Assembly (NCBI GenBank): GCA_016182905.1
Contig: JACPFR010000004.1
Span: forward strand, 124,001-188,000
Direction of reading: 5' to 3'
Origin: Elusimicrobiota bacterium
GTDB taxonomy: Bacteria > Elusimicrobiota > Elusimicrobia > UBA1565 > UBA9628
Length of the DNA: 64,000 nt
Below are positions 36,498 to 47,488 of this stretch, piece by piece. A program made the position numbers and the translations under genes. Position 1 is the stretch's first letter; each line of letters starts with the position of its first letter. A model generated the notes under the pieces. That model had not been told where the DNA came from and made no database searches. It worked only from the letters and a program-made list of their open reading frames with translations.

Positions 36498-37402
36498 GGC
36501 TGGACGTACGGCGCGAGCAGCACGCGCAGGTCGGCGGGCACGCGAGCGGGGCGCCACAGGTCGGTCACGATCGCGTGCCGCGAGCGGACGCGCGCGACGA
36601 CCTTGCCGCCGAGCTCGCCGTCGACGACCTCGCACGCGAACGAGATGCTCGCGCGCCCGAGCTCCGAGATCCAGGTCCGGATCGTCAGCAGGTCGTCGTA
36701 GCGGCTCGGGGCCAGGTACTCGCAGTCCGCCGACACGGCCGGCAGGAAGAGCTTGCGCTGGACCTCGAGGTCCCGGTAGCGCACGCCGAGCGAGCGCAGC
36801 AGCTCGGTGCGCCCCTGCTCGAGGTACTTCAGGTAGTTCGCGTAGTAGATGATCCCGGCCTTGTCGGTGTCGGCGTAGGTCACGCGCACCTGGAACTCAT
36901 GGAACTTCGCCTTTCGCGCGGGCGCGGCCGCCGGCGCGGCCTTCGGCTCCGGTTTAGGCTCCGGCGCCTTGGCCGCGGGCGGAGGCGGCGTGCCCGTCGT
37001 ATTGGGCAAGGTCACCTTCGCGAACGCCTGACGGTCCTCGCCGAGGACCTGGTTGACCACCGAGAGGATGCCTGAGAACCCGACCGGCTTGCGCAGGAAG
37101 AAGGTCTTCGCGCCCGGCTTGATCTTTCCCTTGAGCTCCTCGAGCGTCAGGCCCGTCGAGAAGATCACGGGGGTCGAGCTCGTCAGCGGCGAGGAGCGCA
37201 GGCGCTCGTACGCCGCCCCGCCGTCCACGCCGGGCATGTAGAAGTCGAGGATGATGAGGTCCGGCCGGAGCTCCTGGGCGAGCAGGATGCCCTGAGCGGC
37301 GTCGAAGGCGACGGCGACGCGGTAGCCCGCCGACTCGAGGCCGTCCTTGAGCGGGGCGACCAGAGTGACGTCGTCGTCGACGACTAGGATGGTCCGGGAC
37401 AT
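36494..37402 (-). CDS. Response-regulator receiver fused to YbgC-like hotdog thioesterase
   Basis: 302 residues. Residues 1-120 are a CheY-like receiver with all phosphorylation residues (DDD at 9-11, Asp 53 in LIILDFYMPG, Thr/Ser 82-83, Lys 105 in LRKP). A Pro/Ala-rich linker (about 135-165) leads to an acyl-CoA thioesterase domain (about 167-300) with the YbgC signature VRVTYADTDKAGIIYYANYL. Phosphorylation might control thioester cleavage. YbgC relatives sit in Tol-Pal operons and bind ACP. The frame is continuous with no stop between domains. It lies between mscL and the FGE-like gene. Confidence 0.85.
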   Translation of the reverse strand: MSRTILVVDDDVTLVAPLKDGLESAGYRVAVAFDAAQGILLAQELRPDLIILDFYMPGVDGGAAYERLRSSPLTSSTPVIFSTGLTLEELKGKIKPGAKTFFLRKPVGFSGILSVVNQVLGEDRQAFAKVTLPNTTGTPPPPAAKAPEPKPEPKAAPAAAPARKAKFHEFQVRVTYADTDKAGIIYYANYLKYLEQGRTELLRSLGVRYRDLEVQRKLFLPAVSADCEYLAPSRYDDLLTIRTWISELGRASISFACEVVDGELGGKVVARVRSRHAIVTDLWRPARVPADLRVLLAPYVQP

Positions 37403-37408
37403 ATCCGG

Positions 37409-37834
37409 TCAGGAGGGCTGGGGCTGGGAGCAATGCCCGCAGCGCTTGGCCCGGATCGGGATGTTGAGCAGGCACTCGGCGCACTGCTTCTCGGTCGGGG
37501 CGGGCGGAGCGGCGGGCTCGGCCCGCTTGAGGGCGTTGACGCCCTTCACCGCGGCGAACACGGCCCCGGCGATGATGACGAAGTCGACGACGTTCGTGAC
37601 GAAGGCGCCGTAGTTCAAGGTCACCGCCTTAGCGGTCCCCTCCGCGGCCTTGAGCACGATGGTCTTGTCCGTGAAGTCCACTCCGCCCATGAGCATCCCG
37701 AGAGGCGGCATCACCACGTCGTTGAGGAAGGAGCTGACGATCTTGCCGAACGCCCCGCCGATGATGACGCCGACGGCCATGTCCATGACGTTGCCCTTGA
37801 GGGCGAACTCCTTGAACTCTTTGACCATGCTCAT
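37409..37834 (-). CDS. mscL: Large-conductance mechanosensitive channel with zinc-ribbon tail
   Basis: 141 residues. N-terminal helix and TM1 ([28 protein letters not shown]) and TM2 ([19 protein letters not shown]) are standard MscL. After a Pro/Ala linker the C-terminus carries CAEC, an 11-residue gap and CGHC, a zinc-ribbon-like addition of about 25 residues. It releases solutes on hypo-osmotic shock. TAGTAT lies 6 nt before the ATG. Confidence 0.9.
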   Translation of the reverse strand: MSMVKEFKEFALKGNVMDMAVGVIIGGAFGKIVSSFLNDVVMPPLGMLMGGVDFTDKTIVLKAAEGTAKAVTLNYGAFVTNVVDFVIIAGAVFAAVKGVNALKRAEPAAPPAPTEKQCAECLLNIPIRAKRCGHCSQPQPS

Positions 37835-37874
37835 GTCCGGATACTATCTTAAGTATAATGGCCCGGGCAACTAA

Positions 37875-39059
37875 ATGAGATTCACGGACTTCCGGGCCAA
37901 GAGCCGCTTCAGCCGCGACGAGATCCTCGACTTCGTCGCCGGCCGGCTCCTCGAGGACGCCCCCGCCGGCCTGCCCGCGCTGCCCGGCTCCTTGCTCGTC
38001 CCGTTTCATGAGGTGACCGAGATCTCCTGGGACGCCGCCTCCGGGACCGGCCGCGTCGAGGCCGTCCGGTACAACAAGCTCGACGATTGGTTCTACCCCT
38101 GCCACTTCAACGGCGATCCCGTGATGCCCGGCTGCTGGGGCGTGGACGCGGCCTGGCAGTGCCTGCGCTTCTTCGCCGCCTGGCGCGGCCTGAAGGGCTG
38201 CGGCAAGACCATGGGCATGGAGAACGTGTCCTTCTTCGGGCAGATACGGCCCTACGACAAGAAGATCGTCTATGCGATCGACGTGCTCTCCGAAGAGACC
38301 TCCGACGGGGAGACTTTACTGACCGGCAAGGCGACCGTCTCCGTGGACGGCACCCTCGTGTACACCATCGGGAGCGTCTCCGTCGCGACGGCCTACTGGA
38401 CCGAGGAGTCTCCCTCGAAGCCGGCCCCCGCGCCTCCCGCCGAGGACGCGCCGATCCGCAAGCTCGCGTACGACGAGTTCGCCGCGAAGTCGAGGCTCAA
38501 CCACGCCGAGATCGTCGCCCTGTCGCAGGGAACCTTGATCGACGCCCCCGGGCTCGAGGTCGGCCTCCTCCCCTCGTCGCTGATGCTCGAGGTCGGCGCG
38601 ATCGACCGGATCGTCTTCGACGAGGCCACGGGCGAGGGCTCGATCTCGGCGACGCGCTCCAACGGCCCGCTCGAGTGGTTCTACCCGATGACGCCGGGCA
38701 TCAAGCCCACGGTGCTCTCCATCGACGCGGTGTGGCAGCTGATGGGGCTGTTCCTCACCTGGCGGCGGAACCCCGGCACCGGCCGGGCGCTCGGCTTCGA
38801 GCGCGTCGAGGTCTTCGGCGAGATCCTTCCGGAAGATGAGCTGATCCGCTACGAGATCGTCATCGTGCGCTTCTCGCGCGCGCCGAACGGCGACGCCTTC
38901 GTGCGCGCGGACGCGAAAGTGCACGCCGGCGGCCGCCTGATCCTCTCAGCAACGAACCTGAACGTGGGTTGTCATAAGAACATCCGCTACGCCGGCTATC
39001 CGCTCCCGAGCGAGATGGCCCTCGGCGGCAAGCTCAAGATACGCGAGGAGGCCGCTTGA
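37875..39059 (+). CDS. Tandem FabA-like hotdog dehydratase, second domain degenerate
   Basis: 394 residues, two FabA-type repeats (about 1-180 and 200-390). The first keeps the active site CHFNGDPVMPGCWGVDAAWQ (His 77, Asp 91), close to E. coli FabA. The second reads WFYPMTPGIKPTVLSIDAVW: three residues shorter, the His lost and the Asp kept. It should dehydrate a 3-hydroxyacyl thioester with one active site per chain. The arrangement recalls the DH didomains of PUFA synthases (PfaC), but stands alone. TATAAT (37854-37859) precedes it, and its stop overlaps the next gene (TTGA). Confidence 0.85.
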   Translation: MRFTDFRAKSRFSRDEILDFVAGRLLEDAPAGLPALPGSLLVPFHEVTEISWDAASGTGRVEAVRYNKLDDWFYPCHFNGDPVMPGCWGVDAAWQCLRFFAAWRGLKGCGKTMGMENVSFFGQIRPYDKKIVYAIDVLSEETSDGETLLTGKATVSVDGTLVYTIGSVSVATAYWTEESPSKPAPAPPAEDAPIRKLAYDEFAAKSRLNHAEIVALSQGTLIDAPGLEVGLLPSSLMLEVGAIDRIVFDEATGEGSISATRSNGPLEWFYPMTPGIKPTVLSIDAVWQLMGLFLTWRRNPGTGRALGFERVEVFGEILPEDELIRYEIVIVRFSRAPNGDAFVRADAKVHAGGRLILSATNLNVGCHKNIRYAGYPLPSEMALGGKLKIREEAA

Positions 39060-39547
39060 CCGTCCTGACGCCCGAGCAGGTGCTGGCCCTCGTCCCGCAG
39101 CAGCGGCCGATGCGGTTCATCGACGAGATCGTCGAGATCGACGCCGACCACATCGTCGGCAACTACACCTGGAAGCCCGAGGATTGCGCGGGCTACACCC
39201 CGGACGGCACTTTGGCGCCGCCGTTCAAGATGATCGAGATGGCCGCGCAGATCGGCAGCGTGGCCTGGTGCATCTACCACATGACGCTGAAGATGACCCC
39301 CGAGGAGATCGCCCTGCTGGTCGGCTTCTTCACCCAGGTCGACGGCGTCGAGTTCTTCGAGACCGTGCGCGCGGGCGACAAGGTCGCCTGCCTGGCCAGC
39401 TTCGAGCCCGAGGGCTACTTCCGCGAGGGCAAGATGGTCGCCTGCGTCGAGTTCCAGTTCGACGGCGGACCCAAGGACGGGAAGACCATCATGACCGGGC
39501 TCGTCGGCGGGATGTGGGTTCCCAAGACCTCCCCCACTCTCGGATAA
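39056..39547 (+). CDS. FabZ-like hotdog protein lacking the catalytic His
   Basis: 163 residues, TTG start overlapping the upstream stop. QQRPMRFIDEIVEIDADHIVGNY is a FabZ-type N-terminus. The usual HFPxxPxxPG is replaced by AGYTPDGTLAPPFKMIEMAAQIG, so the dehydratase His is absent while the Glu-containing helix is kept. It may be a structural or thioester-binding partner of the tandem FabA-like protein, or a thioesterase-type hotdog. Confidence 0.75.
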   Translation: MTVLTPEQVLALVPQQRPMRFIDEIVEIDADHIVGNYTWKPEDCAGYTPDGTLAPPFKMIEMAAQIGSVAWCIYHMTLKMTPEEIALLVGFFTQVDGVEFFETVRAGDKVACLASFEPEGYFREGKMVACVEFQFDGGPKDGKTIMTGLVGGMWVPKTSPTLG

Positions 39548-39609
39548 ACGGCGCAATTTAAGGCCTTTTTCGTTGGCCTTTATGTTGCTTACGTGGGCGT
39601 TGAGGACCT

Positions 39610-43158
<3,549 letters not shown>

Positions 43159-43162
43159 GCGC

Positions 43163-44164
43163 ATGAGCATGGACCTGAGCACCACCTACCTGGGCCTGAA
43201 GCTGCGCACGCCGCTCGTGGTCTCGGCGAGCCCCCTCTCCGAGACCCTCGACGGCATCCGCCGCATGGAGGACGCCGGGGCCTCGGCCGTCGTGCTGAGC
43301 TCGCTCTTCGAGGAGCAGCTGACGCGCGACCGCGACGAGCTGATCACGCGCCTGACCGACAACACCAACGCCTTCGCCGAGGCCCAGAGCTTCTTCCCCG
43401 CCGTCGGCGGCTTCCACTGGGGCCCGGAGAGCTACCTCAACCACATCCGCAAGGCGAAGGCGGCCTCGAAGATGCCGATCATCGCCAGCCTCAACGGGAC
43501 CTCCTTGGGCGGCTGGACGAGCTACGCCAAGGACATCCAAAGCGCCGGAGCGGACGCCCTCGAGCTCAACATCTACTACATACCCACCGACCCCGGCGTC
43601 CCGGGCATCGAGGTGGAGAACACCCACGTCGACATCCTGACCGCCGTGCGCTCCGTCGTGAGCATCCCGGTCGCCGTCAAGCTCGCCCCCTTCTTCAGCA
43701 ACCTGGCGAGCATGGCCAAGCGCCTCGACGACGCCGGGGCCAAAGGCCTGGTCCTCTTCAACCGTTTTTACCAGCCCGACTTCGACCTCGACAAGCTCGA
43801 GGTGCGCCCCAACCTCCTGCTCAGCACGCCCCAGGCCCTGCGCCTGCCTCTGCACTGGACGGCGGTGCTCTCCGGCCGCGTCAAGGCGGACCTCGCCGCG
43901 ACGAGCGGCATCCACACGGCGATGGACGCGCTCAAGCTCCTGATGGCCGGCGCCACGACGACGATGTTGTGCTCGGCGCTGTTCAAGTTCGGCATCGAGC
44001 ACATCCGCGTCATCGAGACCGAGCTCGCGCGCTGGATGACCGAGCGCGAGTACAAGTCCGTCTCCCAGCTGCGCGGCAGCATGAGCCAGCGCAACTGCGC
44101 CGACCCCAGCGCCTTCGAGCGCCAGCAGTACATCCGCACGCTGACCACCTACAAAGGCCTATAA
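43163..44164 (+). CDS. Dihydroorotate dehydrogenase-like flavoprotein
   Basis: 333 residues, FMN-binding TIM barrel (LGLKLRTPLVVSASPL.., MPIIASLNG, ALELNIYYIPTDP, VAVKLAPFF). It matches the 'dihydroorotate dehydrogenase-like' family often found next to nifJ and distinct from PyrD; the true substrate is not established. Being 4 nt from nifJ implies cotranscription and a redox role linked to ferredoxin. Confidence 0.85.
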   Translation: MSMDLSTTYLGLKLRTPLVVSASPLSETLDGIRRMEDAGASAVVLSSLFEEQLTRDRDELITRLTDNTNAFAEAQSFFPAVGGFHWGPESYLNHIRKAKAASKMPIIASLNGTSLGGWTSYAKDIQSAGADALELNIYYIPTDPGVPGIEVENTHVDILTAVRSVVSIPVAVKLAPFFSNLASMAKRLDDAGAKGLVLFNRFYQPDFDLDKLEVRPNLLLSTPQALRLPLHWTAVLSGRVKADLAATSGIHTAMDALKLLMAGATTTMLCSALFKFGIEHIRVIETELARWMTEREYKSVSQLRGSMSQRNCADPSAFERQQYIRTLTTYKGL

Positions 44165-44168
44165 CGTC

Positions 44169-44208
44169 GGGGTCAGACCTCCCGTGTTGCGTTGTTGGGG
44201 TCAAACCC
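44169..44208. repeat. Diverged REP-like repeat after the DHODH-like gene
   Basis: GGGGTCAGACC (44169-44179, continuing TCCC) and GGGGTCAAACCC (44197-44208). The core CAGACCTCCC matches CAGGCCTCCC in the inverted repeat at 49484-49563, so both may belong to one intergenic family. Confidence 0.4.
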
Positions 44209-44222
44209 TTCGGTGTCCGAGG

Positions 44223-44477
44223 CTAGGATAGGATGTGGGTGATGCGCCGTCGCGCGGCGAAGCGCTTCACGACCTCGGCGGGGTCATCGGATTTGAGATG
44301 CCAGGCGCTCGGATGCGCCCTTAAAGGACCGCTCCACGCCGCGGGGTAGAGATGGACGACGCTGAGCGGCGCCTTCAACTTCTCCGCCAGCCGGGCCGCC
44401 TCGGCCATGACCTCGGCGGCCTTCCGCTCATCGAGGGTCAGGCAGGCGAGAACGGCGAACTCCGCGGAAGTCTGCAT
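44223..44477 (-). CDS. Orphan USP-like domain resembling the KdpD UspA segment (possible remnant)
   Basis: 84 residues from the ATG at 44477 (a longer frame up to 44573 is possible). FAVLACLTLDERKAAEVMAE.. and RLAEKLKAPLSVVHL match the universal-stress-protein domain inside KdpD sensors. It ends at RITHILS, just where KdpD would continue with the GxSxxSR nucleotide-binding end, so it is short. It lies downstream of kdpE. The kdpD here lacks this domain, so it may be a detached piece. Confidence 0.5.
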   Translation of the reverse strand: MQTSAEFAVLACLTLDERKAAEVMAEAARLAEKLKAPLSVVHLYPAAWSGPLRAHPSAWHLKSDDPAEVVKRFAARRRITHILS

Positions 44478-44625
44478 GCCCTCATGGTAGCCCCGGACAC
44501 CGTTGAGACTCCATTTCAGGCCCGTTATCGCGGCGTTGTCATCGACGCCGGTGGCGTCGGCCTTTTCCCCCAATGGGACTGTCGTTGACGACAGTTGATC
44601 GGTGGATAGCGTGGATAACGCGGGA

Positions 44626-45324
44626 CTATTCGTCCTGCGCTTCGAGGCGGTAGCCGACGGCGGGCTCGGTCTTGAGGTGGCGGGGCCGCACCGGTTCTTT
44701 CTCGATGCGGTGGCGCGTCTGGTGGACGAGGATGCGCAGGGCCTCGGGCGTGCTCCCCCCCTCCGGCCAGAGCTCCTTCATGAGCTGCTTCTGGGAGACG
44801 ACCCGGCCCGCGTCCCGGACCAAAGCGGCGAGCAGGGTGTACTGCAGCGGCGACAGGCGAACCTCCTTCTTCGAAAGCCACACGCGGCGCAAGGTCAGGT
44901 CGATCTTGAGATCGCCGTGCTCGTACACCGGCTCGGAGTCGCGCGCCGCGCCCTCGGCGTGGCGCAGGGCGACGCGGATGCGGGCCAGCAGCTCCTCGAC
45001 GCCGAAGGGCTTGGTCAGGTAGTCGTCGGCGCCGCGGTCGAGGCCCGCGATCTTGTCGGTCTCCTGGCCGCGCGCGGACACGACGATGACGGGCGCCGAG
45101 CTCCACTCGCGCAGGCGCTTGAGCACGTCCAGACCGTCCATGTCCGGCAGGCTCAGGTCGAGGAGGACGACGTCGGGCTTCTTGGCGACGACGAGGTCGA
45201 GCGCCGCCCTGCCGGTGGAGGCCTCCAGGACGGCGAAGCCGTTCGCCTCGAGCGACGGCCTGAGGAAGCGCTGGATCGCGCGCTCGTCGTCGACGACGAG
45301 GACGGTCGGCTTGCGCGCGCTCAC
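44626..45324 (-). CDS. kdpE: OmpR-family response regulator, KdpE-like
   Basis: 232 residues, GTG start overlapping the kdpD stop (GTGA). Receiver domain with DDE and the phospho-acceptor Asp in VVLLDLSLPDMDG, then a winged-helix DNA-binding domain (VRLSPLQYTLLAALVRDAGRV.. TLEALRILVHQTRHRIE-type end). KdpE-type regulators activate potassium uptake genes. It is the last clear gene of the unit with the KimA-like importer, the porin and kdpD. Confidence 0.88.
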   Translation of the reverse strand: MSARKPTVLVVDDERAIQRFLRPSLEANGFAVLEASTGRAALDLVVAKKPDVVLLDLSLPDMDGLDVLKRLREWSSAPVIVVSARGQETDKIAGLDRGADDYLTKPFGVEELLARIRVALRHAEGAARDSEPVYEHGDLKIDLTLRRVWLSKKEVRLSPLQYTLLAALVRDAGRVVSQKQLMKELWPEGGSTPEALRILVHQTRHRIEKEPVRPRHLKTEPAVGYRLEAQDE

Positions 45325-46340
45325 TTGGCGTTCCTCCGGGGCAAGGTCAGCAGAAAGATCGCCCCGCCGCCCGGGCGATTCTCTGCCCGTATCGTCCCGC
45401 CGTGCGCCTCCACCACCGCCTTGCAGATCGCCAGCCCCAGCCCCGCGCCAGGCGCGGCGCTCGCGCGGTAGAACTTCTCGAAGACCCGCTCGAGCTCCTC
45501 GGGCTTGAGCCCCGGGCCCCGGTCGGCGACCGACACCTCGAGGAAGTCCATGCGCTCGCGGGCGACGATGTCGAGCGCGCCTTCCGGCGCGTGACGCACG
45601 GCGTTCTCGATCAGGTTCACGAACACGAGTTCCATCAAGACCGGATCGACCGGAACGAGGGGCAGGTTCTCGGGCAGGTCGGACTCGACATGCCGCCCGG
45701 CGAGGAGCTTCTCGACCCGCTCGAGCGCCGTGCCGATCACGTCCTCGATCGGATAGAGCTCCTTCTTGAGGGCGGCGCCCGAGTCGAGGCGGGTGGTCTC
45801 GATGAGGTTATGCACGAGCCGCGTCAGCCGGTCGGCCTCGTCGCGTATGTTGACGAGGAGGTCCCGCGACGACTTTCCCCCGCCGTGGCCCGTCTGCAGC
45901 AAGGTGCTCGCCGAGCCGATGATCGCGGCCAACGGCGTGCGCAGCTCGTGCGAGACGGCGCTCAGCAGGGAACTGCGCAAGCGCTCGGCCTCGGCCACGA
46001 CCTCGGCGCGCTTGGCCGCGTCGGACTGGGTCCGCACACGCACCGCGAGGTGGCTGATGATCAGAGCCACGGCGAACATGACCGCGAAGGTGACCACGAA
46101 CTGGGTGTGTTCGACGTGGAACGTGAAGCGGGGCGGCACGAAGAAGAAGTTGAAGCACAGCACGCCCAGCAGCGAGGAGAACAGGGCCGGGCCGCGCCAG
46201 CCGCGCAGCGCCACCACCAGGGTCCCCACGAGATACACCATGACGAGGTCGGTGAGCGACACCAGAGGGAACAGCGCGAAGCCCGCGGCCGTGCACAGGG
46301 CCGCCGCGGCGACGGCCAGACCATATTCCCGGTAGGGCAT
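45321..46340 (-). CDS. kdpD: Short KdpD-type sensor histidine kinase
   Basis: 339 residues. Four TM helices of the KdpD type (DUF4118: ALFPLVSLTDLVMVYLVGTL.., LGVLCFNFFFVPPRFTF), a dimerisation/phosphoacceptor helix (AVSHELRTPLAAIIGSAS, His in SHELR) and an HATPase domain (NLIENAVRHAPEG, DRGPGLKPEE, GAGLGLAICKAVV). The N-terminal KdpD and USP domains (about 400 residues in E. coli) are absent. It should sense low potassium or turgor and phosphorylate KdpE. Confidence 0.88.
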   Translation of the reverse strand: MPYREYGLAVAAAALCTAAGFALFPLVSLTDLVMVYLVGTLVVALRGWRGPALFSSLLGVLCFNFFFVPPRFTFHVEHTQFVVTFAVMFAVALIISHLAVRVRTQSDAAKRAEVVAEAERLRSSLLSAVSHELRTPLAAIIGSASTLLQTGHGGGKSSRDLLVNIRDEADRLTRLVHNLIETTRLDSGAALKKELYPIEDVIGTALERVEKLLAGRHVESDLPENLPLVPVDPVLMELVFVNLIENAVRHAPEGALDIVARERMDFLEVSVADRGPGLKPEELERVFEKFYRASAAPGAGLGLAICKAVVEAHGGTIRAENRPGGGAIFLLTLPRRNAK

Positions 46341-46394
46341 GTTTCTATGTTACCGCTTTCATGCGTCGGCCCGAAAGCGTGCTCAGTCCCATCG

Positions 46395-47474
46395 TCAGAA
46401 GGTCAGCGCCAACGAAGTCGAGACGACCCCGTCCCGCTCGGCGTAGCCGCCTCTCGTCGGATACACCGGGTTCTCGGACCAAAAATGCCTCGCCTCCAGC
46501 CGCCACAAAAGCTGCTTATGGAGGAGCTTATCCAGGTTGACCGACGCGCCGGTGGTCCGGAACGCTCCCTGGCCGCCGGTGTTGACGATCACCTGGTCCT
46601 GGTCGACGTAGCGCTCCACGCGCGCGGCGACCGCGACGCGTTCGTCGAACTTCCACCGGCCGATCAAGGCCGCCGCGTACCACCGCGAGAAATCCCCGCC
46701 GCCGGGCTTGCGCTGGATCCCGTAGTCCGCCGAGGCCGCGAGCTGGAGCCGGCCGAACGGGGGCGTCTTGACGATCAGGTCGTTGAAGAAGCGCCCCTGA
46801 TTGCCGACCTCCTGGCCCCAGAAGTTGTTGTAAGTCGCCGTCCAGCCGGACGGCCCGGTCCAGGAGAGCTGGCCGCCCAAGGCCTTGTTGTCGTTGTTCT
46901 CCGAGATGTTCTGCCAGCCGTTGAGCACGTGCAGCTGGCCGGACCACGCCTCGTCGATCCGGTAGCTCGCCTTCACGCCCGATTGGTAATAAGGCGAGAA
47001 ATCGCCCATCAGCGAGCGGCCGCAGGTCCAATTGTCCCGCGAGATCCAGCTCTCGAGGCCGATGTGCGAGAAGAATATCCCGCCGTCGATCCAGAGCTCG
47101 TCGGCGACTTTATAACCGACCACGGCTTCCTGTATGTGGCGCGCCAAGTCCGAGCCGCTCACGGTCCCCACGCGGGGCTCCCCCGCGTAGTTGGCCTGCA
47201 CGGAGTTTCCCGCCTGCAGCGCGAGCCGCCCCCGCACCCGTTCGCCGTCGACCGTCGCGTCGACGAAGGCCAGATTGACGTTGAATTCGTCGTGCCGTGC
47301 CGGCTGGGTCGTGAAAGCCCGGTCCCGGGCCGGCGGCCGACGCGCGTCGTAGGCGTAATAGACGTCCACGAACCCGCCGAACCTCACGGGCAAGGGCGCA
47401 TCCCACGGCGCCGAAGCGGCCGTGCCAGGCGCGCTCAGCTTCAACGGAATGAGGACGAGCAGCGCCTTCTTCAT
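46395..47474 (-). CDS. Outer-membrane beta-barrel porin (OmpL/BBP2-like)
   Basis: 359 residues. Signal peptide from the ATG at 47474, then RFGGFVDVYYAYD.. and many alternating amphipathic strands with aromatic girdles, ending in the C-terminal Phe (STSLALTF) typical of barrels. It resembles the beta-barrel porin-2 family, members of which occur beside kdp genes in other diderms. It lies 14 nt after the importer gene and probably supplies potassium across the outer membrane. Confidence 0.8.
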   Translation of the reverse strand: MKKALLVLIPLKLSAPGTAASAPWDAPLPVRFGGFVDVYYAYDARRPPARDRAFTTQPARHDEFNVNLAFVDATVDGERVRGRLALQAGNSVQANYAGEPRVGTVSGSDLARHIQEAVVGYKVADELWIDGGIFFSHIGLESWISRDNWTCGRSLMGDFSPYYQSGVKASYRIDEAWSGQLHVLNGWQNISENNDNKALGGQLSWTGPSGWTATYNNFWGQEVGNQGRFFNDLIVKTPPFGRLQLAASADYGIQRKPGGGDFSRWYAAALIGRWKFDERVAVAARVERYVDQDQVIVNTGGQGAFRTTGASVNLDKLLHKQLLWRLEARHFWSENPVYPTRGGYAERDGVVSTSLALTF

Positions 47475-47488
47475 GCCGATCCGCCCGT

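Noticed and set aside
44578-44595. Terminator of the kdp unit (ACTGTCGT/ACGACAGT)
   Set aside because: It is an 8-bp stem with a 2-nt loop and no T-run on the minus strand.
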